A stretch of DNA of 64,000 nt from Fibrobacteria bacterium (GCA_020633825.1 JACKCV010000002.1:186001-250000); one strand, 5' to 3'; positions 7,602-17,697 are shown, counted from the first letter of the stretch. Numbers and translations are program-made. The notes: generated by a model from the letters alone, not told the origin.

Positions 7602-8345
7602 TTACTTGCCGGCGCCCAGCCCGAAGAGGAGCATGGCGGCACTGGCGAGTACGAGCAGGCCCAGTTGAATCGGGCTGGTGGCAACATCCAGCGGGATGGT
7701 GAGGAAAAGCCACTTGAAGTCGTTCCGGCCGTTTCCCCTAGGAGGGCGAACCAGGACCTGGTTTCGCAGCGAGTGGAGAGACAGCTTTTCGTCCCTCACA
7801 GCGGAATTGAAGGTGTAGAGGATTCTGGAATCTAGACCCGTGTGCCAAACGCGACGAGATTCACCTCGGCCGGGATCGCGGATGTCGAGGATCAAAAGGG
7901 CGGTGACGAGGTTTCTGGAACGGGTGGGATGGAAGGGGATGGGGGAGTCGGATACGACAAGCTGCAGGCGCTGGGGAGTGGAAACGTCGTCGCATTCGAG
8001 CGGAAGTTGATCGGTGAGCTCCGCCCCGGGTGAAAGGTCCAGGTAGAGCGGGGCAGAGGCCGCATTCAGGCGGTAGATGGGGCGTTGGGCGCAAGCCCGA
8101 TCTCCACGAATCTCCACGGGAAGCTCGGTGGGAATCCAATCCAGGGCCGGGGCTTTCCAGGAGCTGGATTCGTCGCGGCGATCGATTTGATCCACCAGAT
8201 GCATGGAGAAGCATCCGCTGAGGAGCGAGGCCATCGCAAGTAGGGGGGCGAATCCGGTGGCACGTCTCGTATGCGAGGACGGGGGCGATTTCTCGGAGGT
8301 CGCCGCATGTGAACCGATCGAGAAGTCCGGAAGCCCGCGTTTCAT
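7602..8345 (-). CDS. Predicted lipoprotein, YceK-like architecture
   Basis: The product has 247 residues. ATG 8345 overlaps the upstream stop as ATGA, which supports this start. A lipobox-like segment is visible at LASLLSGC about 40 residues in, so an internal start (ATG 8234) remains possible. The C-terminus has LTIPLDVATSPIQLG followed by a hydrophobic segment, a pattern also seen in YceK-type lipoproteins. Family assignment is weak and no function is known. It is the third gene of the map operon. Confidence 0.6.
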   Translation of the reverse strand: MKRGLPDFSIGSHAATSEKSPPSSHTRRATGFAPLLAMASLLSGCFSMHLVDQIDRRDESSSWKAPALDWIPTELPVEIRGDRACAQRPIYRLNAASAPLYLDLSPGAELTDQLPLECDDVSTPQRLQLVVSDSPIPFHPTRSRNLVTALLILDIRDPGRGESRRVWHTGLDSRILYTFNSAVRDEKLSLHSLRNQVLVRPPRGNGRNDFKWLFLTIPLDVATSPIQLGLLVLASAAMLLFGLGAGK

Positions 8346-9148
8346 GGGTTCTCCCGCTGGAGGGTTCGTACATCGAGGTCGACGGAAATCCTTTCCACCG
8401 ATGCCTGGTCGGAAGGAGGCGCGGCGGAATCCTTGGCGGTGGGAAGAACAACACGAAGATGCAGGATGTGCTCCTCGCCTGGAAGCCAGATCAATTCGGG
8501 GTGGAGATAGGCGAGTCCATCGCAGGAAGGCGAGTCGTTGGTTGACTCGTCGGTGCGAGGGACCTCCCACCAGCCTTGGCAACCGGCGCTGCACCAGATC
8601 CGCTCCAACCAAGCCATGGCGGGAGTCTGCCCCACGGATTGGAGTTCGAGTCGCAAGGCGGTCTTGGACTCCTCGGATCGGGACGGTGAAGCCAGACGGC
8701 TTGCTTCCTCCAAAACGGGGGCGATGGCATCCGATGGCACCGGAATGGAAAGGGTGTCGAAAATCTCGTCGGCAGTGCGCAGGAGGAGGGTGAGTCGGGC
8801 CGGAAAGGATGGGGTGCCCAGGCAGGGGTCGTGGTAGAAGGCCGCATCGAGAGAGATGCCCGGTGGCAAGAGTGGATCCCCCACGAGACGGGGTGCGCCC
8901 ACCTTCGATCGAGGATCGGCTTCCTCGGAGGCCAGGACGGTCCGGAAGACCCATCCGTCGTGATCGGAAGGCGGCTCGATCCGCAGGTGCCTGATATTGG
9001 TTTCCAAGGGACATGCTCGGACACTCGCGGGTGGCGTCCAGGGTATGCCCTTTCCAGGCAGATCCACGCGGATGGACCCCGATGCAGCACACGATGCGAA
9101 AACTGTTGCAACGACCGCCAGGAAAGGGGCTGGCAGGCGCAGCTTCAT
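8342..9148 (-). CDS. Predicted lipoprotein, unknown family
   Basis: The product has 268 residues. The signal peptide MKLRLPAPFLAVVATVFASC ends in a Cys at position 20, which fits a lipobox with Phe at -3. Several Cys follow (CPLE, CLGT, CSAGC, SCDG). No recognised domain. ATG 9148 overlaps the map stop as ATGA, and its own stop overlaps the next start as ATGA. The three genes are therefore translationally coupled. The protein probably sits in the periplasm or outer membrane. Confidence 0.6.
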   Translation of the reverse strand: MKLRLPAPFLAVVATVFASCAASGSIRVDLPGKGIPWTPPASVRACPLETNIRHLRIEPPSDHDGWVFRTVLASEEADPRSKVGAPRLVGDPLLPPGISLDAAFYHDPCLGTPSFPARLTLLLRTADEIFDTLSIPVPSDAIAPVLEEASRLASPSRSEESKTALRLELQSVGQTPAMAWLERIWCSAGCQGWWEVPRTDESTNDSPSCDGLAYLHPELIWLPGEEHILHLRVVLPTAKDSAAPPSDQASVERISVDLDVRTLQRENP

Positions 9149-9933
9149 GGAAGCGTGAGGATCTCGGTTCCGTTTTCGGTCAGGGCGATGGTGTGCTCGA
9201 ACTGGGCCGAAAGGCGGCCATCGGAAGTGACGGCGGTCCATCCATCTTCCAGCAACCTGGTTTTCCAGGCGCCCTGGTTGATCATCGGCTCGATGGTGAA
9301 CACCATTCCGCGCCGCAGGCGAGGCCCCTGGCGGTCGCGATAGTGCAGAACCGAAGGCTCCTCGTGGAAACGCCTGCCGATCCCGTGTCCGCAATACTCG
9401 CGAACCACCCCGTACCCTTCGGCTTCGGCGAGGTCCTGGATGGCGGCTCCGATGTCCCCGAGGAAGGCTCCTTCGCGCGCGGCCTGGATGCCGACGTCGA
9501 GGCATCGCCGGGTGGTTTCGACGAGGTGACGCGCTTCCGGCGAAGGCGTCCCGACGAAGTAGGTGTTCGAGCAGTCCCCGTGGTATCCGTCGAGAGTGAC
9601 GGTGATGTCGAGATTCACGATATCGCCGTCGGCGAGGATCTGGCGCTCGGACGGGATGCCATGGGTCACCACCTCGTTGACCGAGGTGCAGATGGAACAG
9701 GGAAATCCACCTGGTCCGATCTTCGGATTGCGGGGGTCGGTGGGACGCCCGGGATAGTTCAGCGGACTCGGGTAGGCGCCGTGATCGAGGATGAATTCCC
9801 GGACCTTGGTGTCGATCTCCAGGGTGCTGACACCCGGAGCGACCAGGGTGCCGGCGTACTCGAGGGTCTTGGCGGCGAGATTCCCCGCGCGGCGCATGTG
9901 CCGGATTTCTTCCGGAGTCTTGAGTCGGATCAT
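9145..9933 (-). CDS. map: Methionine aminopeptidase, type I
   Basis: The product has 262 residues from ATG 9933; upstream in-frame sequence is not family-like. Metal ligands are visible: Asp in LDITVTLDGYHGDCSN (two Asp), His in GHGIGRRFHEEP, Glu in FTIEPM and Glu in FEHTIALTE. VNEVVTHGIP carries the substrate-binding His. It removes the initiator Met from nascent proteins in the cytoplasm. It is unusual as the first gene of an overlapping operon with two exported proteins rather than with ribosomal genes. Confidence 0.95.
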   Translation of the reverse strand: MIRLKTPEEIRHMRRAGNLAAKTLEYAGTLVAPGVSTLEIDTKVREFILDHGAYPSPLNYPGRPTDPRNPKIGPGGFPCSICTSVNEVVTHGIPSERQILADGDIVNLDITVTLDGYHGDCSNTYFVGTPSPEARHLVETTRRCLDVGIQAAREGAFLGDIGAAIQDLAEAEGYGVVREYCGHGIGRRFHEEPSVLHYRDRQGPRLRRGMVFTIEPMINQGAWKTRLLEDGWTAVTSDGRLSAQFEHTIALTENGTEILTLP

Positions 9934-10064
9934 TTCCGACCCAATATAGGTCCCGCTTCGGGGGAGGGGGATCGCGGCACCGGTTCCGGGCAGGAGGTCG
10001 ACCACCTGCCTGGGGGAAAACGGAGTGGTTCCGAAGAGCTAGATTCCTGTCTCCAGGAGGAAGC

Positions 10065-11027
10065 ATGTCGGAAGTCCAGAATCTCAGCGCCGTCCTTTCC
10101 GGCGTCCACGTTGCCTTGTTCACCCCCTTGAAGGACGACGATCCACGTCGTCTGCGGAATTCGATCGACTACAACAAGGCCGCGGGGATGATCGAGGACA
10201 TCCTCGCCGCGGGCGTCGATGGCATCGTCCCCATCGGGACCACCGGCCAGAGTCCCACGGTGACCCCAGCCCAGCACCTGGACTTCGTGCGCTTCGTGAT
10301 CGAGAAGGTGGCGGGGCGGGCACGCCTGATCGCGGGCGCGGGTTCGAACTGCACCCGCGAATCGGTCGACATGGTCAAGGAGATCCAGCGGGTCGCCCCC
10401 GGAACTCCCTGCCTGTGCGTGACGGGCTACTACAACAATCCTCCGCAGCAAGGGATCGTCGACCATTTCGAGACCCTGGCCGAGGAGACCGGCGCTCCCC
10501 TCGTCCTCTACAACGTCCCTTCCCGGACGTCTTCCTACATCGAACCGGCGACCTTGATCCATCTGGCCCGCCACCCTCTGGTCATCGGCGTGAAGCAGGC
10601 CGTCGACTTCTGGTCGGAAGGGAACTTCCGCCAGGACACGATCTCCGTGATCGAAGCGACCCGCGACCTGGACTTCGCCGTGGTTTCCGGCGAGGATGAC
10701 GGATTCCTCCCCCTCCTGGAGATCGGAGGCAAGGGGATCGTGAGCGCCACCGGGAACATCCCCGAGGCCGCGCGCCTCTACCTGAGGATGTACCGCAGCT
10801 TCCTGGCCGGCGACCTCGAAGGGGCGAAGGGCTGTCGCGAGGAGCTTCTGGGCTTCGTGCGCTGGGTCTTCGCGCGCAAGAATCCCATTCCGCTGGGCAC
10901 CCTCTTCGGCTCCCCGCTCTTCCTCCCCCTCGTCGACATGGCCCGCACGCCGGGCGGCGAGGAGGATGTCGAACGCATGCTGTCCTGGGCCGCCGTCGCC
11001 GCGCCGTCCCTGGAGAAGTGGCGTTGA
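10065..11027 (+). CDS. dapA: 4-hydroxy-tetrahydrodipicolinate synthase (DapA) family
   Basis: The product has 320 residues with a strong AGGAGG site before ATG 10065. Class I aldolase residues of the DapA family are present: Thr59-Thr60 in GTTGQSPT, Tyr149 in LYNVPSRT, Arg154, and Schiff-base Lys177 in IGVKQAV. The usual GTTGES motif reads GTTGQS. DapA condenses pyruvate with aspartate semialdehyde in lysine and diaminopimelate synthesis. Its 3' end overlaps an SDR sugar-nucleotide enzyme gene by 10 nt. A different member of the family, such as a sugar keto-acid lyase, is therefore not excluded. Confidence 0.82.
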   Translation: MSEVQNLSAVLSGVHVALFTPLKDDDPRRLRNSIDYNKAAGMIEDILAAGVDGIVPIGTTGQSPTVTPAQHLDFVRFVIEKVAGRARLIAGAGSNCTRESVDMVKEIQRVAPGTPCLCVTGYYNNPPQQGIVDHFETLAEETGAPLVLYNVPSRTSSYIEPATLIHLARHPLVIGVKQAVDFWSEGNFRQDTISVIEATRDLDFAVVSGEDDGFLPLLEIGGKGIVSATGNIPEAARLYLRMYRSFLAGDLEGAKGCREELLGFVRWVFARKNPIPLGTLFGSPLFLPLVDMARTPGGEEDVERMLSWAAVAAPSLEKWR

Positions 11028-11977
11028 CGGAAACTGTCGGAAAGATCCTGGTCACCGGTGCCGGCGGATTCGTCGGCTCGTGGATGGTCAGGAGGCTGCT
11101 CGACTCGGGTGCGGATGTCGTGGCCGGGGTGCACAACCTGAGGCACGACATCGACCTCGGTGTGGAGACCGCGGTACTCGACCTCGACGACGCGTCCTCC
11201 GTTTTCACCTTGATCGAGCGCGTCCGACCCGCTGGCATCGTGCATCTGGCCGGTCTGGCCTCTCCCCACATCGCCAATTCCCGGCCCGAGGTCGCCCATC
11301 GGGTGAATTTCCTGGGGACATTGCGCCTGCTCGAGGCCTGCAAATCGGCCAAGCTGGGGTGTCCCGTGGTGATCGCGGGATCGGCGACGGTGTACGGCAG
11401 GGTGGAACTCGATGAACTCCCGCTGCGGGAAACCCAGCCATTGCGTCCCGCCGACCACTATTCCCTTTCCAAGGCCGGGCAGGAGAGCCTCGCGTCGCTG
11501 TACTCCGGGGAGTTTCCGGTGATGGTCGCGCGTCCCTTCAACCACACCGGTCCCGGACAGGTTCGCGACTTCGCGCTGCCGGCCTTCGCCGCCCAGATCG
11601 CACGTATCGAGTCGGGAAGGCAGGAGCCGGTGCTGCATGTCGGGGACCTCAGCGCGGAGAGGGAGTTCCTCCACGTTTCCGATGTGGTGGACGCCTACGC
11701 GATCCTCCTGGCCCGCAGGGTTTCCGGGACCTACAACGTGTGCACAGGCAACGCGCTTCCGATGAAAGCCTGGCTCGATCGCCTGGTGGCGCAGGCCAAG
11801 GTGCCCATCTCCATCACAACCGATCCGCGACGGGTCTTCCCCCAAGGGAACCCTCGACTCGCCGGGGACTCCGGGAGATTGCGGGCCCTGGGGTGGAGTC
11901 CGCGTTTTACCGGGGACGAGATCCTCGCGGACCTTCTCGCCTATTGGCGCTCGAGGATCGCATCGGGGGAGGAGTGA
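11018..11977 (+). CDS. NAD(P)-dependent epimerase/dehydratase (GDP-4-keto-6-deoxymannose reductase-like)
   Basis: The product has 319 residues from GTG 11018 (TTG 11024 is possible). The Rossmann motif GAGGFVG is at 14-20, and the catalytic triad is Ser122/Thr124, Tyr148 and Lys152 (YSLSK). RPFNHTGPGQ, YNVCTGNALP and the final LLAYWRSR match the GDP-deoxyhexose reductase/dehydratase branch of extended SDRs. It probably makes an activated deoxysugar for surface glycans. It overlaps dapA by 10 nt, and its stop overlaps the tamB start as GTGA. All four genes 10065-17555 could therefore be one transcript. Confidence 0.85.
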   Translation: MALTETVGKILVTGAGGFVGSWMVRRLLDSGADVVAGVHNLRHDIDLGVETAVLDLDDASSVFTLIERVRPAGIVHLAGLASPHIANSRPEVAHRVNFLGTLRLLEACKSAKLGCPVVIAGSATVYGRVELDELPLRETQPLRPADHYSLSKAGQESLASLYSGEFPVMVARPFNHTGPGQVRDFALPAFAAQIARIESGRQEPVLHVGDLSAEREFLHVSDVVDAYAILLARRVSGTYNVCTGNALPMKAWLDRLVAQAKVPISITTDPRRVFPQGNPRLAGDSGRLRALGWSPRFTGDEILADLLAYWRSRIASGEE

Positions 11978-14900
11978 GGGCGTTCTTCCGGCGCTGGTTG
12001 CCCTGGTTCTTCCTCCTGGGATTCGGCCTGGGAGTCTGGTATGGATGGGTGCGCCTGCAGCGTCTGGCGCGCGAGTTCCTCGACGGGGAACATCAGGTCG
12101 CCGGGTGGACGGTGAGGGCCTTCGGCGCCCGTAACAAGGGGATCGAGACCTTCCAGGCCGACTCCATCCTTGTTTCCGGGCCTTCGGCCGAACTCCTGGT
12201 GATGGCACCACGCCTATCCTGGTTCCGGGACCCGGTGGGCCACGGTCACCGCTTCCCATTCCTGGTCCGATTGGAGGTCCGTCTCCTGCAGGTCTTCCTC
12301 CTGCCGACGCCGCCCTCGGAGCCGGACTCCTCCCAGTCGGAGGAGCCTCGATCTCGCCCCAAATTTCCTTCCGTCCTTCGGATTCCGGTGGCCTTGGAGG
12401 TCGTGCTGGATTCGATGGAGTTGGAAAAGGAGGGACGTTTCAAACTGCGGGCCGGTGGAATCTCCCTGGCGACGGTCGGTCCGGCGGGTGCCGAATTCTC
12501 GTGGCGAAACCTTGGCGAGGCGCGTGCCCAGGCCTGGGCCGATGGCGCGACGAGTCTTGGATGGGGCGAAGATTCCCTCTTGTACACCGCGCGAATCGGG
12601 GTCGCCACTCCGGCGGGAACGCGCGACTCGCTGTCGCTTCGCGCGGCGTTGCCCCTGGATGCCACCCAGGAGCTCGGTGAGGCAGAATTGCAACTGGACG
12701 TCGGATCGTTGAGGGATTGGGCGGCGCTCGTCCCCGCCTTGGAGAAGACCCCGTCGGTCGATTCCCTGTCGATCGGAGCCCGATACCGTCGGGAGGCCGA
12801 CAAGGGCGTGCGTTGGGAGGCCAGGGTCTCCACCCGCACGGGATCGTTCCTCTTCATCCCGGGCCTGGATTGGAACCTGAGCCTGACCTCCACCGACGAT
12901 TCGACCCGACTGGACTTGATGGCGGACGGAGTGCCGGGGGAACGGATCGCGGCGCGTCTGTCCACGACGGGAGACCCCTTGGCCGCCTTGCGTCGCGATG
13001 GATTCTCCGGAGTCGTCGACGTGCAGGGGATCGGATACACCCTGGTCGGCTATCCCCATCCCTTCGACGGCAGCATCCAGGTGAAATCCATCGGAAGCCA
13101 AGGCGGCGAGGGAACGGTTCGTTTCGCCTCGGGAAGCGTCGTCACCGGTGGCGCGACCTGGAAGGGGCTGCATTGGCATTGCACGGGGGACATCGCTCCC
13201 CAGGAGCCTTGGGCAGTGGCCTGGACCCCCGGTCTGGGCCTTGAAGGCGGTGCCCGCGTGGTGGGGCGCGATACGGTGGGGGCCGCCTTGTTCCGGGTGG
13301 TGGGGAAGTCGCCTCGCTACCATGTCATCCGGACGGACTCGATGTTCGCGGAAGTGCTGCTGGACCTCAGGAGTGTCCGCCTGCCCCGCGTGCGATTCTG
13401 GAAGTCGGACAATTCCTGGTCCGGCGATGGCGTCGTCGACTGGAAGGAGCGGTACTACAGATTCGGACTTCTGCCCGATTCGCGTCCCGGGTGGGCACGG
13501 GTCGACGGAGACTTCCACGGCGGTGTGGTCGCGGAAACGGAGTCGTTCCCCGCGGAGACGCTGCCCGTGGAAGATCCTCGGGCGGTCGTGCCCTATCCCG
13601 TCTCCGCTTCGGCCCGCTTCCAGCGCGTCCCCCCGCGGGGGGCGGATTCCGCCTCCATGTTGCTGCAGGGATTGTTGCAGGCGCTGCCCGGGCGGGATTC
13701 CCTGGAACTGCGGCTTTCCGCGGCCCAATCGGGGGACTATTTCTGGCTGGACTCGCTGCGCCTTCTCCTCGGGGGATCCTCCGCGCTGGCGAAGTTCGCG
13801 GCCGAACGGACCGAGGACGGATGGTCTCCCCGGGGAGTCAGTTCCCGGTTCGAACATTTCGACCTGCTGCGGATTTCCGAGATCTGGCCGGGTCTTCCCA
13901 GGGTCCTGGGAACCCTCGACGGGGACATCGAAATCTCCTCCGAGGATGGCGTGGCCGCCCAGGCGCGCCTGGAAGGTCTCGGGTTGGGCGAGCCCGGCCA
14001 CGAAACCATCCTTCCCGACCTGTCGGTCTGGGGGAGGAAGGACACCCTGCATGTCGGGGGCTGGTGGCCGGTGGCCGGGGCCCGGGATCCCTTCCGATTC
14101 ACCGTCACCGACATCCTCTCCCAGGACATCGGCCTCCATCTGTTGGCATTCCACGGGGACGTCGTCCGTGCACGCGCCGATGGACGTCTTCGGGAGCGTC
14201 GTCGCCTGGAGGCCGACCTCCGTCTCGACGGGGGGATCGCCATTCCCGGGACGGAGGCGCGTTGGGAGGACATCTTCGCGGTGGGGCGCCTGACGGCGGC
14301 CAAGGAGGATACGGGGCTCTCCTGGAAGGCGAGCCTGGAGGGGCGCGAAGGCCTTCTTCGGGCGGTGAAGGGCCTTCCCTTGCGTTCGCGCTTCTCCCTG
14401 CGCGCCGATGCCGGAGGGGTCTCCATCGATTCCCTGTCCCTGCGCGGAGAACGCTCCGGCGAGATTTCGGTTCGAGGGCGATACGCCTTCGCCGAAAAGA
14501 CCTTCATTGGCAACGGAAGGGCCCGGGATTTCAAGCTGGATCTCGGGGAGGGGATGCGTTTGCGTCTGGACCAGATGGACATGGTCGCGACCGCCGACCG
14601 GCGTCTGACCGCCGATCTGTCCGGGGTGTCCTGGCAACAGACCTGGAAGGACAAGGGCGGTCTTTGGGTCGACGTCGAAAGGGCCAAGCTCGGACTGCTG
14701 CAAGCCAAGGATTGGCGGAAGCTGCAGGGTCAGGCGCAGGTGCGGAAACTGCTCTTCACGAGGGATCTCGCCGATCCTCGCAGCCTGGCTTCGATGGCCG
14801 GGGACGCCCTGACGGGGCAATCCCGCAACGATACGCGCACCAGAGGAGGGCTGGACGAGATCCCCCTGCTCCTCGACGTACGGTTGTGGGGTGGGGGAGA

Positions 14901-15813
14901 CAGCGTCCGCATCGCGAACAATCTGGCACGGGCCTCGTTGTCCTTCGATCTCCAGGCGACGGGACCCACCGACGCCGTCGTGCTCAGTGGGACTCTCGAC
15001 GCCGATCCGGAAGGGTCGTCCTTCGGGTATCTCGGCAAGACCTTCGACCTGGAGGAATTCCACTCCGAATGGAATTCCAGCCCCCTCCTCTCCGGGCGCT
15101 ACGCGCTGCAGGGGAGTCGATCGATCCTCTCGACCTGTCCGGAGTCGAATCGGCAGGAAACGCAACGAGGTCCCGCCAACCTGGATTCCTGCCGTCTGAA
15201 GGTTTCCTCCGAGGGGACCTTGGGGGATCCCCGACTTCGGCCGCTCACTTCGGATTGCGGGGCCGGTGGGGCCGATGAAGGCGCGGTCCAGGCAGCCATC
15301 GCCCTGGCGCGGGACTGCTATCCCGAGGATCCGGGAAGCGGAACCGGCACCTTCGGGGGTGCCGCCAAGGATGCCGCGATCGACATCGGGATCCAATTGG
15401 GAATCGGCCAGGTCAACGACGTCCTGCGCTCGGAGCTCGCTCGCCAGCGTCGCCAGGGAAGGGTGTTCCTCCCCGATTCGATGGCGCTCACGGATGTCCC
15501 CATCGGCGGGGTCCGGGACCAGCTGGGCCTCCTGGCGCTGTACCGTCTGTCGGACGCGGTGGATGCCGAAGGCGAATACCGGCACACCTTCGTCCAGACG
15601 GCATCCTCGGGTTCCTCGCCCATCCTCGCCGACGACTACCTGCTCCGGTTGCGCTGGCGCCCACCCCTGGCTTGGATCGACGAGCAGAGGATCGCCGAAC
15701 GGTTGCGCAACCATCTCGTCGTCCAGTTGGAGTTCGGGCAGGCGCTGGACGATCTTTCCCAGAGGGAGACGACCCTGCGGCCGTCGCTCCGGTACAGATG
15801 GGAGTTCTGGTGA
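11974..15813 (+). CDS. tamB: TamB family translocation/assembly module protein (DUF490)
   Basis: The product has 1279 residues from GTG 11974, with GGGGGAGGA just upstream. A single N-terminal membrane segment (FFLLGFGLGVWYGW) is followed by a very long beta-rich periplasmic body and a conserved C-terminal DUF490 region (VNDVLRSELARQRRQGR, LGLLALYRLSDAVDAEGEY) ending in an aromatic residue (RYRWEFW). TamB spans the periplasm and works with an Omp85 partner in outer-membrane protein or lipid transport. The following gene is that partner, overlapping by GTGA. Length and order fit tamB-tamA, although tamA usually precedes tamB in proteobacteria. Confidence 0.9.
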   Translation: MRAFFRRWLPWFFLLGFGLGVWYGWVRLQRLAREFLDGEHQVAGWTVRAFGARNKGIETFQADSILVSGPSAELLVMAPRLSWFRDPVGHGHRFPFLVRLEVRLLQVFLLPTPPSEPDSSQSEEPRSRPKFPSVLRIPVALEVVLDSMELEKEGRFKLRAGGISLATVGPAGAEFSWRNLGEARAQAWADGATSLGWGEDSLLYTARIGVATPAGTRDSLSLRAALPLDATQELGEAELQLDVGSLRDWAALVPALEKTPSVDSLSIGARYRREADKGVRWEARVSTRTGSFLFIPGLDWNLSLTSTDDSTRLDLMADGVPGERIAARLSTTGDPLAALRRDGFSGVVDVQGIGYTLVGYPHPFDGSIQVKSIGSQGGEGTVRFASGSVVTGGATWKGLHWHCTGDIAPQEPWAVAWTPGLGLEGGARVVGRDTVGAALFRVVGKSPRYHVIRTDSMFAEVLLDLRSVRLPRVRFWKSDNSWSGDGVVDWKERYYRFGLLPDSRPGWARVDGDFHGGVVAETESFPAETLPVEDPRAVVPYPVSASARFQRVPPRGADSASMLLQGLLQALPGRDSLELRLSAAQSGDYFWLDSLRLLLGGSSALAKFAAERTEDGWSPRGVSSRFEHFDLLRISEIWPGLPRVLGTLDGDIEISSEDGVAAQARLEGLGLGEPGHETILPDLSVWGRKDTLHVGGWWPVAGARDPFRFTVTDILSQDIGLHLLAFHGDVVRARADGRLRERRRLEADLRLDGGIAIPGTEARWEDIFAVGRLTAAKEDTGLSWKASLEGREGLLRAVKGLPLRSRFSLRADAGGVSIDSLSLRGERSGEISVRGRYAFAEKTFIGNGRARDFKLDLGEGMRLRLDQMDMVATADRRLTADLSGVSWQQTWKDKGGLWVDVERAKLGLLQAKDWRKLQGQAQVRKLLFTRDLADPRSLASMAGDALTGQSRNDTRTRGGLDEIPLLLDVRLWGGGDSVRIANNLARASLSFDLQATGPTDAVVLSGTLDADPEGSSFGYLGKTFDLEEFHSEWNSSPLLSGRYALQGSRSILSTCPESNRQETQRGPANLDSCRLKVSSEGTLGDPRLRPLTSDCGAGGADEGAVQAAIALARDCYPEDPGSGTGTFGGAAKDAAIDIGIQLGIGQVNDVLRSELARQRRQGRVFLPDSMALTDVPIGGVRDQLGLLALYRLSDAVDAEGEYRHTFVQTASSGSSPILADDYLLRLRWRPPLAWIDEQRIAERLRNHLVVQLEFGQALDDLSQRETTLRPSLRYRWEFW

Positions 15814-17555
15814 GCAGATTCCGTCACATCGCGACCGTGGTCCTGCTCGCGCTGGCCGCGCGTGCGGCGGCCCAGGTGCGCCTGGAGATTCCCGATGCCG
15901 GAATCCTCGGGCGGGGGCGCATCTCCGATCTGGTCGACGTGTCCGCCGACCTGGTGGCCATGGATCCCTCCGGGCGGACCCGGTGGATCGTCTCGGGACA
16001 ATCGGCGATCCTCGGGGCGGCGCGGCAACAGGGATTCCTCGAGGCCGATTGTCGGATGGAGATCGTCTCCCTGGACAGTGTGGAGAACCTCGCGAAGGTC
16101 CTGGTGGTGCTCGACCAGGGGGCACGTTTCCATTTCCGGCATCCACGCGTGGTCCTGGACGACTCCGGGGAGGCTCCCTCCCCGGAGCCGAGATCGCTTC
16201 CGGTGGACCACGGCGAGGTCTACTTGCAGGAGAAGGTTTCCGAGCAACTCCAATGGGTCGTGGAGTGGTACAAGCACCGGGGCTGGCTCGACGCGACCGC
16301 GACGCCCTCGGTCCATGCCGACACCCTCGCGGATTCGGTGGATTTCGTGGTGCATGTCGAGCCGGGAAGGGCGGCCGTGTTCGGCCAGTTCCTCGGACGG
16401 GTGGAAGGGCGGACGGCCACCGACACGGGATTCCTCCGCGACCTGTGGGGCGTGCGGCCGGGAGATACGCTGCGATCGGAGATGCTCTCGCGCTTCACCC
16501 GGAAGATCTACCGGACACGCCTGTTCTCCACCGTGCGCCTGGAGCGCAAACCCCTTCCGGAGGACCCATCCCGCACCCAGGTCGACCTGATCCTCAAGGA
16601 ACGGGCTCCCGGGGCCGTCGAGGGGGCGCTGTCGTGGGAGCCGACCTTCGGATGGGCCCTCGAAGCGTCCATGCGCCACCGCAACGTGCTGGGCCGGTTC
16701 CACGAATTGTCCGCCACGGGGGCCGTGGCGCAGTTCCAGCAGAAGGTCCGCGCCGGGTACGCGACCCCGCTCCTGTTCGGATCGCCCATCTCGCTGGACT
16801 ACGGCATCCAAGTCAAGCAGCAGGATGCGGGGCTGGTCGACGACGAGGTCGATCGGGAACTTTCGCTCTCCAACGACGGGACCTTCTCCTATCCTCCCAC
16901 CGATTGGGCGTCCATTTCTCTCTCGCTCTCGGCGGAACGCCTCTCCAAACGCTTCCTCACCGGGGCCGAGAACCAACAGTACCAGTACGCGGTCGTCGCG
17001 GGCGGATTGCTCGACTTCCGCGACGAACCCTTCGACCCGATCTCCGGATGGAGTCTGCGGGGGGTGGTCGGAAACGGCGGCCAGTTCGGTTTCGACTCCA
17101 CCTACAGCTGGGTCCAGGGGCAGGGGAAGCTCTGGGTTCCCCTGTTCTGGCGTTTCCTGTCTGCGGGAGTCGTGGAAGGCGGGCGATTCCTGAATTCGAC
17201 CACCGTCGACGGTGCGGGAATCTTCTGGCAGGGCGGAAGCCGCTCCGTGAGGAGCTATCGGTTCAACCAGGCCAAGGTGGTCGTGGGGGCCGGCGAGGCC
17301 CTGCGTCCCCGCTATCTCCGCGCGTCGAGCGAACTGCGGGTGAATCTTCCCTGGAACGTCCAGGTGGTCGGGTTCGAGGATTGGGCGCGTCTGTGGAACG
17401 AAGGGGAGGAGCCCGACCTCGAGGACCTGTCCAAGGCCTGGATCGGGTACGGAATGGGATTGCGCTACCGGGTGAGTCTGCTCTCCCTCAGGCTGGACTA
17501 CGCCCTGGGGCGGGGAGACGAGCGTTGGGCGTTCGATCTCGCTCAAGCCATCTGA
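15810..17555 (+). CDS. tamA: Omp85 family outer membrane protein, TamA-like
   Basis: The product has 581 residues from GTG 15810, which overlaps the tamB stop. A signal peptide (ATVVLLALAARAAA) is followed by about two or three POTRA-like modules (to about residue 260; HRGWLDATATPS, LFSTVRLERKPL). A 16-strand barrel domain follows, with GGSRSVRSYRFNQ as the conserved RGY/RGF lock motif. It inserts in the outer membrane and acts with TamB. The upstream ATG 15798 in the same frame would lengthen it by only four residues. Confidence 0.88.
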   Translation: MSRFRHIATVVLLALAARAAAQVRLEIPDAGILGRGRISDLVDVSADLVAMDPSGRTRWIVSGQSAILGAARQQGFLEADCRMEIVSLDSVENLAKVLVVLDQGARFHFRHPRVVLDDSGEAPSPEPRSLPVDHGEVYLQEKVSEQLQWVVEWYKHRGWLDATATPSVHADTLADSVDFVVHVEPGRAAVFGQFLGRVEGRTATDTGFLRDLWGVRPGDTLRSEMLSRFTRKIYRTRLFSTVRLERKPLPEDPSRTQVDLILKERAPGAVEGALSWEPTFGWALEASMRHRNVLGRFHELSATGAVAQFQQKVRAGYATPLLFGSPISLDYGIQVKQQDAGLVDDEVDRELSLSNDGTFSYPPTDWASISLSLSAERLSKRFLTGAENQQYQYAVVAGGLLDFRDEPFDPISGWSLRGVVGNGGQFGFDSTYSWVQGQGKLWVPLFWRFLSAGVVEGGRFLNSTTVDGAGIFWQGGSRSVRSYRFNQAKVVVGAGEALRPRYLRASSELRVNLPWNVQVVGFEDWARLWNEGEEPDLEDLSKAWIGYGMGLRYRVSLLSLRLDYALGRGDERWAFDLAQAI

Positions 17556-17697
17556 GGAGGATTCCGCCCGCAAGTTTCCTTCGGGACGCGAAATCGTTGC
17601 GGAGATGAGGCGTTGAAATTGCGAAGGCGTTGCACCGGTTCCGTCCGTGTTGCAGTCGGCCGGGCGACGGGGCATGCCGGGCATCTTGTCTGCAAGA

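Noticed and set aside
12214..16146. 1310-residue minus-strand open frame opposite tamB
   Set aside because: It is Arg/Gly/Pro-rich with no domain or signal, and lies exactly antisense to the well-supported tamB. High GC keeps antisense frames open.
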